A stretch of 64,000 bases of DNA from Phytophthora hibernalis (Eukaryota > Oomycota > Peronosporomycetes > Peronosporales > Peronosporaceae): positions 1-64,000 of the forward strand of contig JAAKBF010000203.1 in NCBI GenBank assembly GCA_012656075.1. The letters are read 5' to 3'. The notes beneath the pieces were generated by a model that was given only the letters and a program-made list of their open reading frames with translations, ran no database searches and was not told the origin of the DNA. Below, piece after piece: positions 44,860-55,739 of this stretch. A program made the position numbers and the translations under genes. Each line of letters begins with the position of its first letter. Within the stretch, counting starts at the first letter, position 1.

Positions 44860-47160
44860 CGACGATGACGTGAAGCTAGTACGTTTACCAACGAACTGCT
44901 AACCGACAACGATGACGATTTGAATCTCGTGGAAGATGGAGATGGCGCGCCTCAATTTGGCGCAATGAATTCGGGTGACGAAGTGGAGAAGGACGGCATC
45001 GAGACTGTCGAGTACGGCTCGGACGGAGACCTCGAGATTTACTGTGTTCCAGAAGATGTCGTTGACGATCCTGAAGAGACTGATCAGGAGATCGCAGCAA
45101 AGTTCTCTTTGCGGAGAACTTTCTGGGTAGCTTTGGCGGTGAAGATCAAGTCCTCGCTGGCAATCTCAAGAACGCGGTCTTGCGTAAAATGTCGGCGTCC
45201 GGTTGGGAAGACGTCATTGAGCCAGATACTTATGCTTGCATGATGCCCCGTACGAGCCGGTGGACAACACCTCCAGCTACCCAGGTCTTCGCCAAGGCTA
45301 CTCGGGATCTACCGTCGATGTGTTGCGAAATTGAGACTCGACGATTACGCTGTTTTTCTACTTTATGCTTGTCGCGCTGTGACAACATATCGCTTCTTGT
45401 TCGAAGGAATATCACCGGGAGATGCTGCCACTGCGAATCGATGAATCATATCGAAGGTATCGAAGAATGCAGCGGTTGAATTCGGAGCTTCCAAGGAAGA
45501 CGAGGCGCGACACCCAGCAAGAAATGGAAGGAATGAAACCGGTCCTACCACGCGAGCTGTGTTAATTTGTTGGGTTGCTGATTGCACGGACAATCGCCCC
45601 CAATCGTGAAAAACTTTCTAATCACTGGAAGACTACTGACAAGGGTGCGATCTCGCGCGGGTGCTTTGGCTCAGTGCTCACACGGGATCGATTTATGGAG
45701 ATATCACACAACCTTCCCTTCAACCCAAACACCGACCCTCGAGCACGGACCGACCGCGCCTGGAATATCCGTAAGTTGGTAGAGGTGATTCAACGCGTGG
45801 GTACGTTGCACCAGCACATCTGGCTTTTGATGAAGCTGTCTTACCGAGCCGCTCGTCCTTCAACAAAATGCGCGTGTACATGAAGGACAAGCCCCACAAA
45901 TGGGGCACCACGCTCTTCATGTTGTGCAGTGCAGTAACCGCGTACTGCATCCGGTAAGATTGTTTTTGAGCTTGACTTTGAATTATGCAGTTTTTGCTGA
46001 CGTTTTTTTCTTATCGACAGGTTTGAGGTATATTGTGGCAAAAAGCAACACGCCAGTGATACACATAACCCCGATATGACATCGGGGCCCGCTGCCGTTG
46101 TCCAAACCTACTCGCTGCCTTTGGGCCAGACGCTAAGAGGGAGGGCATGAGACTGGTCGTCATTGACCGCTTCTACACATCGGTGGCTTTAGCTATCCAA
46201 CTACTGCTCGTGGGCTTTTGCTGATCGTGACAAACCGGTTGGGATATTGCAAGCGCGTAATTGAGAAGAAGAAAACTCATCCAGCTGAAATCGCGCGTGG
46301 TTCATTCAAGGTGGCTACATCCAAGATTGTAGGCTAAGAGCTGGTGGGATTCGAGCCCTGTTCATTTCCTCTTCACTGGAGGTAGCCTGGTTATGATTGA
46401 GTGACACGACAAGATGGTGCGACACAAGCGGAGGTCCCATGTCATCGAGTCATGAAAGACTATCACACGTTCATGGGGGCGTGGGCGTCCGAGATCAGCT
46501 GCGGGTCCACAGATACTCACTCCAGCGCGCGCTGAGGTCCAAAAGTACTACAAGTCGCTGGCGCTGGGTCTGATTGACTCGGCGATAGTGAATGGATACA
46601 TAGTTCACGGCATACCACAAGAACAAGGAATCTCGCCCTTTGACTCACGTGAAGTTCATGAAGAAGTTACATTTACAGCTCTGTCGGCTGCAGGCGACGG
46701 ACATGTATGAGGCCAACACATTTGGCACGCAGCGACCCCTGTTACACCCGCCTACGAACCTATCCAGACCGGAGCCAGTCCGACAACCGCACACGCCGCA
46801 CGTCAGGTGGATGAATGGCGCAATGAAGGCACGCAAGCCAAGCGATGGCAGCGCACGTGCAATGTGTGCTCCGTGCTTCGTACAGACACTCAGCGCGCCT
46901 CGACAACGACCAATTTCTGTGGCGACTGCAACGAAAAGGGGCCGGTCTTTCTTTGCATGAGAGCTTGTCGCCAAGTGCGCGGGGTTGCCATGACCTGATG
47001 GAATGCGTGGCACAAGGAATGGGTGAATGGAAAGCTGATCCTGGTCGACAATGAAAGGTCATTCGAATGCATCGCAAGGCGGCAGACGTGCCTGGTACTC
47101 CATCGACGCCTGGTACGCCAGCGACGCCGGCGTCTAGCAAGAGACACCGCACGATATCGT
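44860..47160 (+). pseudogene. piggyBac transposase core and zinc ribbon
   Basis: Acidic segment (DDLNLVEDGDGAPQ), then RKMSASGWEDVIEPDTY, TLSNHWKTTDKGAISRG-like sequence and FMEISHNLPFNPNTDPRA, which matches piggyBac. The first catalytic Asp lies in FDEAVLPSRSSF (about 45829). An intron with GTAAGA at 45954 and CGACAG ending 46020 (67 bases) keeps the frame to FEVYCGKKQH. The second Asp region VIDRFYTSVALAIQLL is at about 46160. NRLGYCKRVIEKKKTHP and YYKSLALGLIDSAIVNGYI follow. The C-terminal ribbon is CNVCSVLR...FCGDCNEKGPVFLC at about 46850-46960. Several stops separate the parts. Confidence 0.85.
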
Positions 47161-47164
47161 AGTC

Positions 47165-47735
47165 ACTAAGATGCATATTATCCTATCTTTAAGCTGCATA
47201 CACTCTGGATTGGTCGATTGCATGTTGTTGCTTCTTTGAATGCGTCATCTGCTGTTGTACCGTACACTGTACGGTGAACTTCTGCATCAGTGCCTGTCTT
47301 CGCCCATATCTGATCCTGAAAGGGATCATCGGCGCATGTATTCTGCCCCATTTACCTGTTTCAGATGATTACACCGCCGGCTGTAAACACACTACTTGAC
47401 TTTTGTAAAGAACATAGAAGTCTGCCAATGTGGGCACACTGCTTGTGCTACAATGTAAAGGTGACAACCCATCTTGGGTATTTGGAATTTGTATGGGGAG
47501 TTTTGATTTTCGAATTTTGAAATTGGGAAACAGCTAAGGTGATGTTTCTGTTCGGGGGTTGGAGACTGTCTCGTCCTTTTCTGTGCAGTATGCAGCATAT
47601 TGCTGAGAGAATCGTCTTCATCATGCAGGTTAAGGCAGTTTTAGCACCGCTCTGCACCACTGAGCAAATCTTCGAACCGTACACGTGTTTTTACTCTATC
47701 CCGTTAAATACAAACGTCAAGTCAAATTCAGCTGC
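47165..47735. other. No gene seen between piggyBac and Helitron parts
   Basis: Short ORFs only, no recognisable protein. No TTAA-flanked piggyBac end noted here. Confidence 0.4.
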
Positions 47736-47737
47736 AA

Positions 47738-48660
47738 ATGCAGTTTAAATTTTTAGTTTTGGCTCCCGGTTTGGAGGGGTTAGAGCTGTGTCCGTGCACA
47801 ACATGCACTGTCTATCGAGAAGGAGAGATCGACATTTTAGCGATGCGTCTACCGCCGGCTAGTAGTAAAGAATGGCATTGCGACATATCGAGATTAGTTC
47901 AATGTGTCCAGCAGGCTGCTGGACACTGGCAGTAGCACATCTGTAACGCAGACTCGTCTTACCGCAATAAGAGTTCCGAATGTCATTTTGAGGAGCTACA
48001 GCCATGTACAACAATCGATACGAGCACTTCATCGGATGGCACACCAACACTGAAGGTGCATTTAAAGCGAGACGTGTCCTCCATTAACAATTACTCGCCG
48101 CGTCTGCTATCTAACTGGCGAGTTAACATGGATCTACAGCTCATTGGAAACTCATTCGGAGCTGCTGAGTACGCGGGCGCCTACGTTAGCAAAGCAGAGC
48201 CGGAAACGCTGCGATTCAGACGACTCATATCGAAGGAAGTACGTTGCGATCCGAACCTTTAGTATTACTCTATATTGAAGCGAGTAGCAAATGCAACGCT
48301 GTCGGTCCGAGTTGTTGGCGCTCCGAAAGCAATCTATACATTACTGCGCAGTTTACCGATGCACGGTAAGTCTCGAACGGTAGAAAAGTTATGGTACTGC
48401 GTCACGATAAACGCTTTTTCCGCGTCGACCCTCAAGGATTGCAGGAAATTGCAGGATTAGCTTCAGCGTTTACTAAAGAAACTATTAGAATAGAGCACAT
48501 TGAGCGAGCTTACATGAACCGCCCTAGAACGCCTTCATTTGAATCGATGCCCCTGGAAACATTTGTGGAATGGGTCGTTTTCCAGAATCTGGGTTTGACC
48601 CGGATAAGGAAAATGGGTTTTCCAGGATGCGGGCAAGGAATGGTCACAAACAGCTCGCCA
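47738..48660 (+). pseudogene. Helitron Rep/helicase relic, left part
   Basis: Frames show HCDISRLVQCVQQ and a Cys/His-rich part, then SINNYSPRLLSNWRVNMDLQLIG and SFGAAEYAGAYVSKAEPE, the conserved block between the Rep domain and the helicase in Helitron proteins. KRVANATLSVRVVGAPKAIYTLL, FFRVDPQGLQEIAG and AYMNRPRTPSFESMPLETF follow. Broken by shifts. The right part of the same protein appears at 53770-54811, after the DIRS-like element. Confidence 0.8.
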
Positions 48661-48723
48661 GTCTAGTCATTCGCAGTTTAGCTTTGTAAAAACTTCACCC
48701 CTCCTCGTTACGAAGAATCGATC

Positions 48724-49584
48724 ATGTCTATCAGTTGTACTCGTGGCGACCATCTCCTTCTCCTCCCAGAAGATGTCCCAGGCATTGTGTACGCTAAGGT
48801 CACGAGGGTTTTCGGCACGTTGGCGGACGTTGTCGACGTTGATAACGCCGCACACAAGTGGAAAGTGTCGACTGCCGTCGCAGTGGCTCGACAAGTCACA
48901 GCAGCGGTGGCCACAGGCCCCCAGCCTGGTCTGTGGTTGCACCAAGGCGTCGCAGTCCAGTTGGAACATGCGTGGGTGTACGGTCAGGTCGTGCGCGTGG
49001 CCGACGAGCAACTTATCGTTCGTCATGGCACCGGTGGGGAAGTGACGATGCGGATCCCGGACGTAATTCAAGTCGACCCCATCATCGCGCTGCTGCTGTG
49101 GGACCTCGAGGCTGCCAGTGACGAGGCGGCCGGTGAGATTGAAGGCCGCCACAGCACGCTCCTCGATCGTCTGCTGGGCAGCACGACCAAGCGCAGCCCG
49201 CGTCCGTCGCGGGACACCAGCGTCCTCCTGCACAACGTCGTACCGATGGTCGCCATCCCGGAGGGTTCCATCAAACGTTCGTGGATCGACCCACAAGATG
49301 GCACAGAGCGCGTGTTCCCGTTGCAACACGCAATCGATTTCGTCCACGTCACTGACAGCACGGCCCGGAGGGTGACCAAATCCGTGCGTGACGCCGTTGG
49401 TGAATCGTTCTGTCGGCCACCAGTCAGTACCCTTATAGAAGCAGCCGCGGAATCCCCTGTCATGACCGGAAGGTTGCGCACGAAACGCTCGCCCCCATCG
49501 GAAGACTCGTTTTTTAAGTCTCGAGCACTGCTCCACAGCAGGATGCCGACCCAGACCTCAACGCGCGCATCATGGGGAAATTGA
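48724..49584 (+). CDS. DIRS-like element ORF1, unrecognised
   Basis: 286 residues, ATG 48724 (MSISCTRGDHLLLLPEDVPG). Strand-rich N-term with LEHAWVYGQVVRVADEQLIV, SH3/Tudor-like in feel. No zinc motif. Ends 49584, overlapping the next ORF by 13 bases in another frame. This could be an N-terminal gag part made separately or joined by frameshifting. An antisense ORF of equal length exists (48667-49536) but has a less protein-like composition. A role as structural protein is inferred from position. Confidence 0.6.
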   Translation: MSISCTRGDHLLLLPEDVPGIVYAKVTRVFGTLADVVDVDNAAHKWKVSTAVAVARQVTAAVATGPQPGLWLHQGVAVQLEHAWVYGQVVRVADEQLIVRHGTGGEVTMRIPDVIQVDPIIALLLWDLEAASDEAAGEIEGRHSTLLDRLLGSTTKRSPRPSRDTSVLLHNVVPMVAIPEGSIKRSWIDPQDGTERVFPLQHAIDFVHVTDSTARRVTKSVRDAVGESFCRPPVSTLIEAAAESPVMTGRLRTKRSPPSEDSFFKSRALLHSRMPTQTSTRASWGN

Positions 49585-51023
49585 GTGCGGACCCTGTACG
49601 GCTCGCCCACTTCTTGCAAGTCGTCGCGCCGGCAGCTCAACCGTCGCACGTCGACAGCACCGCTGAGCCAGCAGTTCCACAGTCTAAGCGCCACCGCCCG
49701 AACTCGTATGAAGGTATCCCGGAGAAGTCCAAGCCCTCGAAGTTCACGTTCCAGCCAGACCGTCAGCGCATCCGTGTACGCCGCTCGATGACGCCGCCGT
49801 CACTGGCAGGTACGTCGCCCGTTGATTTCGTTGATAGCTTGATCTCGCACCACGCAGTCCAGTTCGCACCGCACCCAGGAACACTCATGCGGCTGTTCGA
49901 TCTCCAGTTTGGTACGCGTGGCCTGTCGATCATGCACCTCGCGTGGCTCAGCTCAATCCAAAAGATGGAGTGGATCATGAAGTCAGGCGTAAACATGCAG
50001 AATTTTTCATTGGCCGTCGCTCTCCCTCCGGCGCCAACGCCTAGATCGCTGGAGGAGATCAGCATGGCGTTGTCGACTTTACATACGTACTGCGTCGCAT
50101 TCTGCACAGTCGACGTGGTCGCTGTCGCACAGGAACTGTTCACCTTCGTTCAGCAGCTCCTCGGCCACGACACGTGGGCAGCGGACGACCTCCCTCATCT
50201 CGTCTACTGGTTGAACAGCCGCCTGGAGCAGTTCCGCACGAAGGCCGTCCACGATCTCAATGGCGGAAACACCAGACGTACGGTGTGTGCGTCCATCGCA
50301 ATCACAGACCCAGACTACCACGCCATCGTCCAGCAGTTGAACCAGAGAACTCTGGCGCGGCTGCGACCCAGTGTAAGCGCAGCTCCAGCACTGCATGCCC
50401 CCGCGCGGAAGTATCTAAACGCCGGCTCCAGTCGCCCGCTCAAGCAAGAGCGGCGCCAGCTCGAGCAACCCCGGCGGGGCGTCTCACAGTCGGACTTTGC
50501 AGCAATCAGACAGCACATCCCACACCGCGACAACCGCGAGCTGTGCCTCCGCTTCTTGTCGGCCAAGGGTTGTCCCGGTTCCCATGGTGACCCAACGCAA
50601 TGTGATCAGCAACACCGTATCCACGACACTCCCGAGACGCTGCACCCGATCTCCGCGCCTACATTCGGCGCTTCGGTGGTCTACGCGCCGATCTCCAGCA
50701 CGTGTGATACGCGGCGCCGAGTGGGTATGCCTCCTAGTCCCGCACTGTCCAAGCGGCTCTCACAGCCGAGCTCCAGGTCGCCGAAGCAGCATCAGCAATT
50801 CGAACGTCCCAGAAGCTCGCAAAGTATGGTCTGCGCTATGTTGATAATAGAGCCGATTGGCAGTCGGTATGGTCGCAACTTGCCCGTCGGTCCCAGCTCT
50901 CCTTACCAGATCTCGTGCGAATTGTGCGAGGCGAGTCTACCAGCGACAGTCGTCCGAACAAGGCGCTGGACCCAACCACGTATGCGCGCGTGCTCCACGG
51001 CTACCCCCATCGCAAGGTCATGA
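49572..51023 (+). CDS. DIRS-like element gag with zinc-finger-like motif
   Basis: 483 residues, ATG 49572. Helical region (ISMALSTLHTYCVAFCTVD, AQELFTFVQQLLGHDTWAADD) and then CLRFLSAKGCPGSHGD...CDQQHRIH, a CCCH-like spacing typical of DIRS gag-like proteins. After about residue 370 the frame looks less constrained. The true product probably runs on in a different frame (ARVLHGYPHRKV, near 50980) into the RT. Confidence 0.7.
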   Translation: MGKLSADPVRLAHFLQVVAPAAQPSHVDSTAEPAVPQSKRHRPNSYEGIPEKSKPSKFTFQPDRQRIRVRRSMTPPSLAGTSPVDFVDSLISHHAVQFAPHPGTLMRLFDLQFGTRGLSIMHLAWLSSIQKMEWIMKSGVNMQNFSLAVALPPAPTPRSLEEISMALSTLHTYCVAFCTVDVVAVAQELFTFVQQLLGHDTWAADDLPHLVYWLNSRLEQFRTKAVHDLNGGNTRRTVCASIAITDPDYHAIVQQLNQRTLARLRPSVSAAPALHAPARKYLNAGSSRPLKQERRQLEQPRRGVSQSDFAAIRQHIPHRDNRELCLRFLSAKGCPGSHGDPTQCDQQHRIHDTPETLHPISAPTFGASVVYAPISSTCDTRRRVGMPPSPALSKRLSQPSSRSPKQHQQFERPRSSQSMVCAMLIIEPIGSRYGRNLPVGPSSPYQISCELCEASLPATVVRTRRWTQPRMRACSTATPIARS

Positions 51024-51129
51024 TGCGTATTGCCACTGAAGGGTTCCACGTGCGGTGACTACGGCAGCACCCGAATCAGGTTCAGCGACCACGAAACCAT
51101 CGATCGGCTGTGGCATGTAGCGACCGCGT

Positions 51130-52605
51130 CGTCTCTCGGATCGTGGAAGGAGAAGCCTCAGGCACATACCTCGTAGTGGACGCCGAGTTGTTCGAACGCT
51201 GGGCGGTTCACGTGAGTCCGTTCGGCGCAGTTCCAAAGGGGAGGACGCGGAGGCCGCCATCCGCCTGATCCACGATCTATCACACCCGTGTCGAGATTGT
51301 CCCAATGAGTTCACATACAAGTCGTCGCTGCCTCCAGTCCAGTACGTGCATGTGGCGGCGTTAGCTAGGCGAATTGATCTCCTGCGGGCGCGTTTCCCGA
51401 CGGTGGAGATCCTCATGCTCAAGGGCGATGTGAGCGGCGCGTTCCGGCATCTGCGCCAACACGCTGACGATGTGGAATGGATGTGTGGTCTGCTTCCGCA
51501 ACGTCAAGCCGGTGTCGTCGATTTATCTGCACCATTCGGCTGGACAGGGTCGCCGTCGATCTACGGCATCTTCGGTCGCGCTGTCTCCTTCTTGGTCGGC
51601 AGAGAGAGTCCAGCCAGCATGGACGCCCGCAAACCCATTCTTTGCCTACGAATGGGTGGACGATCACGTCCTGATCGAGCCAAACTTGGGTGTTCGGTGT
51701 CCTGCCACCGAAGACACACTCCGACTCGCAATTCTGGCAGTCCTCGGACCAACGCAATCAACGAGTCCAAGTTCACGTCGTGCTCGACGACCGTCACTGG
51801 GCTGGGCTTGGAATGGGACACAGTCGCGTTGACCGTGTCAACGCCCGTCGTCAAGATCGAGAAGGCGGTCGGGCGCGTAACAGCCATGTTATCGTCGCCC
51901 AGCACGCACCGCCAACAGCTTCAGTCTCTGCTCGGAAGCCTACGCCATGTTTCATCGTGTCTCCGGGCCGCGCGTCCATTTTACCAGCGTCTTCACGCAT
52001 TGTACTGTCGTTCGTCGCGTCATGCTTCGATCAAGCTGACCGACGACGCACTGTACGATCTCCAGTGGTTCAGCAGCATTCTTCGGTATGGATCTCTGCG
52101 TGGCATCTCCACGCGACTATTTGGTCAGCTTCCGGCCCCTGATGTCCACTTGTACATGGATGCCAGCGACTACGGGTTGTGTGTGCTCGATCCGGCTCGC
52201 CGCCTGTACCTGACCGTGGTGTTTGACGAGCACGAACGTCAACTCATCCGCTCCACCACCACGAAGGTCGCGTTCGATATCAACGTGCGAGAGCAGCTCT
52301 GTATCGCGTACGCGAGTGTGCTGTTTGGGGCATCGTGGAATAACCAGGTGCTGACATCGTGGCCACACAACCGTGGCTGGACGGACAATCGCACAGCTCT
52401 AGCACGAACTAACACGCTGGCATCAAATAACACGCTGGCTCAAGAACTCAATCGGTGTATTGGCTTGGCCGAAGCCACACACAGGTTCCGAGTTTCCGCT
52501 GCGCATCTACCTGGAGCGGCGAACACAATCGCAGATGCGGGATCACGGCTCAATGTCGCCTCCAATCGACGTAAGTTTACTAACTGTGTTCGTGAATGGA
52601 CGTAG
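51130..52605 (+). pseudogene. DIRS-like reverse transcriptase and RNase H
   Basis: Start of RT near 51170 in mixed frames (FERWAVHVSPFGAVPKG, AAIRLIHDLSHP). From 51346 one frame gives LLRARFPTVEILMLKGDVSGAF and PFGWTGSPSIYGIFG. The catalytic box WVDDHVLIEP lies in the other frame (51640-51680), so a shift is needed on each side. RNase H follows in the first frame: HLYMDASDYGLCVLD (Asp), INVREQLCIAY (Glu), WTDNRTAL (Asp). The stop at 52603-52605 overlaps the recombinase start. Confidence 0.85.
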
Positions 52606-53722
52606 GTTGTGGTGCCAGCGACACTACGCAAGGGGTACAGGACATTCTCCACCAACTTCAAGCCGCATCACTGGCCGACAGCTCTCGGACGGCGTACGAC
52701 CGAACGTGGCGGCAGTGGTGCGAATGGCGGTCCATCGACGACAGATCAGTTCAGCTACCACGCGAGCAGGAACCCCAGTCACTTGAGCTCGTCGAGTTCG
52801 TCATCGCCTGCTGGACGGGAGCAGCCGGAACCGGACCCAACTCGCCAGCGACCGTGCTGTCCAAGGTCAGCCACTTGGTGTGGCATCATCTGCAGCGCTA
52901 CGGATACGGTGTCCAGCTCCACGCCGCCCACCTCCTTGCTATGCGCGGGATGCGTCGGTTGTCACCACCTTCCAGCCGCAAGTCTCCCGTTACAACCGAG
53001 GTCCTCCGTCAGCTTCGCCGCTCCCTCGACTTTCGTCAAACCCACCACCGTGTATTATGGGGGCTACAGTCATGGGCTTTTACTTTCTCCTCAGGCGCTC
53101 CGAGTACCTAGCCGTTTGTGGCAAGACGTCGACATTCATTATCCAGAGAAGTGACATCTTCTTCATCGATGACAGCGGTGCCCGGGCATTCAAGCGGGAC
53201 ACAGCGACCAGCGTGACGGTCACCTTCAAGGGCAGCAAGACGGACCAGTTCGGCGAGTCGACAAACAGAACGCTATCCCGATCGGGAAGCTCATGGCTGT
53301 GCCCAGCACGTGCAACGTGGGCTCTTGTCGTGGAAGGAACCAACGCCGGGCGACCTGAATCCTCTCCGCTGTGTGCACTCCCAGACGGCTCGACTCTCAC
53401 GGCTGGCGAAGTGACTCGATGGATCAAGATCGCGGCACGACAGTGTGGACAAGACGAGACGCGCTACAGTACTCACTCACTGCGGAGTGGCGGCGCGACA
53501 GCTCTCTTCGCAGCCGGGAGCACCGACACACTGATCAAGCTCCACGGTCGGTGGAGAAGCGACTGCTTCCAGCGGTACGTCCGCATCGACTGCTCCTCGA
53601 CGGCCAAAATCGCCAGAACGATGAAACAGGAGAAGCAGACCACGATACTCGAGAAACAACGAGAACCGACGCTTCGCTATGCTCACCAGGGGCTGCCTCT
53701 ACTCCATGCAGGCCGTCGGTAA
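52596..53722 (+). pseudogene. DIRS-like tyrosine recombinase
   Basis: ATG 52596 overlaps the RT stop by ten bases. N-terminal core-binding part (SLADSSRTAYDRTWRQWCEW) and FVIACWTGAAG; a one-base shift at about 53070 moves to the catalytic part. This has FYFLLRRSEYLAV (first Arg), HSLRSGGATALFAAG (His-X-X-Arg), LHGRWRSDCFQRYVR (His and Tyr) and ends 53722. All catalytic residues of the recombinase (R..HxxR..H..Y) are present. The recombinase would integrate a circular DNA copy. Confidence 0.88.
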
Positions 53723-53769
53723 TCGATCTTCCCCGCTCGTGCTCGAGCGTGGCCCCCAACGCGGATGGA

Positions 53770-54811
53770 AAGAGGATCTTCTAGATAGATTTGTAAGTGA
53801 GAATGCATCGTCAAGAGAAGTTTGGAAGCGCTTAGACGGCAAGGGTTTATTAAGCGTCGTTCTAAAGCCGTTGTTGTGCAAAAATCTCCCTGGATGAAAC
53901 CGAATCCTACGGATGCAGATTTTTGCTTTTCCGAAGTTTTTCCCTACACTTCGTGGTGATCACTGAAAGACTTGCCATTAACCGATGATGAGTGCATTGA
54001 GATATTCTTCTGCGAGCAGGAAGTGCGTCTAGACAGTGAGTTGAACGAGGAAGCAAACGCGAAAATTGCTCGACAGCAGAAATTGGACTTGCTGAAAATC
54101 TCACGCGAATCAACTGTCCTGTCGGCACTACCACCTTCACAATACGTACTTGTTAGTCGTGCTAGCAACGACGACTCATAAACGACTTCGAAACAAATAC
54201 ACGTGAGGCTTCTCAGCCGAATACAGAGTCGGAATGGCATTCTAAACATGCTTATTCACCCGAGGTAGTCATGGAAGTTACAGATTTTCACAACTTGTGT
54301 ATAAAGCCGTGGATTAAAGAAAATCGTGACGCCCATAAGCACGGCGGGCTGTTTCGAGACAATGCGACTGCTAGTTCGCAGTATCGGTATCCCATTGACG
54401 ACAGTGATGACCTTGGCGGCGTACAAGAAGTGATCACCGACTCGCAGTGGATTTCTTTCTCGCTTGCAATGAAACATTCGTGCAAGCGAGTCAAAAGCTC
54501 GCTAGAGCTGACCCAATGCAAACCACTCCGTATGATCATAAACGAAGAGGGTGGGTCCGGAAAAAGTTGGTTGATAATACACACAACGTTTTCGGATAGC
54601 ACAAAGCAGCTCGCAGAACCTCAAAACGTATATAATTGATGGCGCATCAAGGTGCAGCTTTTAACATAAAAGGAGTGACTATATGTTCGGCTCTTACTTT
54701 CGCTTCGTTCTCTCGTTCGGCGTTCTCAGTCCCTTATAAACCTCTAACTTCGACGAAATCTGGTCCAGCAAAACCCAGCAGCAGTTTAAGGACGTACAGA
54801 TCGTGATAATT
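53770..54811 (+). pseudogene. Helitron helicase relic, right part
   Basis: Resumes after the DIRS-like element: KRRSKAVVVQKSPWMKPN, CFSEVFPYTSW, LPLTDDECIEIFFCEQEV, then AAYKK. The Pif1-like ATPase begins LRMIINEEGGSGKSWLI (Walker A at about 54530-54570). AFNIKGVTI and KDVQIVIIE follow; the Walker B region is cut short by the next element at 54812. Broken by stops and shifts. Confidence 0.8.
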
Positions 54812-55236
54812 GAGAACTGTAGTTTCTGGGGCTATTCGAGGATTTGGACTTAAATTCCGTACTTAATCTGACACAAACAGTAAATCGTAACCTTTGTGTA
54901 ACCCTGTAAACGGTGTGGTGGATATGAGCTGCCGTACAAGAATTTTTTTACAGGCGGCCCCACTGCATTGATATTTACTTTTGACCACTAATATGGGGGC
55001 ATTTCCCGTAGGATTTCACAGCGACGAAACAGGCACCATTAATCGACCATAGACCGTGCATATAAAACCTCAGTCATTTAACTATGCTTCATTTTGTATT
55101 ATTGGCCATAAAATCCTACGAACCCATACAAACAAGTACGAAACAGCGACAATCAAAAATGGTAGCTGGACGATCATCTTGGAGCAAAATCAAAAATAGT
55201 TCTAGAGTTTGAAAAACTCCAGAAACTACAGTTTAA
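54812..55236. mobile_element. Short inverted-repeat element inside the Helitron helicase
   Basis: AACTGTAGTTTCTGG at about 54814-54830 recurs as reverse complement at about 55211-55233 (CTCCAGAAACTACAG). It lies where the helicase frame stops. A third copy of the end lies at 55708-55738. No gene inside. Confidence 0.6.
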
Positions 55237-55238
55237 TA

Positions 55239-55683
55239 CTTTCTCCGTCCGAAAATATAAGCAGGTCGCCTGTTTAAGTGCTGTCCGGTAATATAAGCAT
55301 TAGGTACGATTACTGCCTTAATGTCCTCGAGGGGCACTCTGGAATGACTCCTATCGGGGGCTGAACTCGATGATCACGCACTTGTAGAAGGCCACGACCT
55401 TAGCACGTTGTGCGGAGTAAGGTTCATTCGTGTACGCGTGGTGGTGGCGGTATTAGAGGTCATTTGAGGTGCTGGCGAAAGGCTAAAGCTGGAATGAGGT
55501 GGCCGCGCTGTGCTTAGTGGGCTGTAACGTTTGCTAGACTTCGCCGATTCGCACGAGAAGACCGCGGTTCAAACCGTATAACATTGTTTTTTTTTTAAGC
55601 CAATCAAAACGAGTTAAATATGCATATTGAGCTTAATATTGAATTTTGAGTGCGGACCTGCTTATATTTTCGGACAGAGGAGG
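55239..55683. mobile_element. Stowaway/mariner-like MITE
   Basis: Ends CTCCGTCCGAAAATATAAG with AGCAGGTC at 55239-55268 and the reverse complement at 55654-55683, with TA at 55237-55238 and 55684-55685. The end sequence strongly resembles the CTCCCTCCGT family of Stowaway/Tc1-mariner MITEs. Total 445 bases, with no transposase. It appears to be nested between two copies of the other element's inverted end. Confidence 0.75.
55505..55597 (+). other. tRNA-like Pol III promoter in the MITE
   Basis: B box GGTTCAAACC at 55566-55575, A-box-like TGCTTAGTGGG at 55511-55521 about 45 bases upstream, and a run of Ts at about 55587-55598 as terminator. The sequence does not fold into an intact tRNA, so it is a tRNA-derived relic or SINE head. 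Confidence 0.45.
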
Positions 55684-55739
55684 TAGAGAACTGTTCTCTA
55701 ATAGAGACCTGTAGTTTCTGGAGCTATTCAAACTCTAAT

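Larger units (their letters stand above)
43590..47160 (+). mobile_element. piggyBac-like DNA transposon gene, decayed
   Basis: piggyBac-family element on the plus strand, about 3.5 kb. An N-terminal domain, an acidic linker, the DDE core with an intron, and a C-terminal Cys-rich zinc ribbon are seen in order. No TTAA-flanked CCC...GGG ends could be found, so the borders are uncertain. Confidence 0.8.
48664..53770 (+). mobile_element. DIRS-like tyrosine-recombinase retrotransposon
   Basis: About 5.1 kb between two halves of a Helitron gene. It carries two gag-like ORFs, an RT plus RNase H ORF, and a tyrosine recombinase in place of an integrase; that combination defines the DIRS/PAT group. 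Ends are not resolved: no inverted or split direct repeats were found by eye, and no target duplication is expected. The left and right bounds are given by where the Helitron frame stops and resumes. No adenine methyltransferase is seen. Confidence 0.85.

Noticed and set aside
48667..49536. Long minus-strand ORF opposite DIRS-like ORF1
   Set aside because: Composition is less protein-like than the plus frame and the plus frame fits the element order; high GC gives such shadow frames.
55505..55597. Intact tRNA gene
   Set aside because: Boxes are present but the arms do not pair well.
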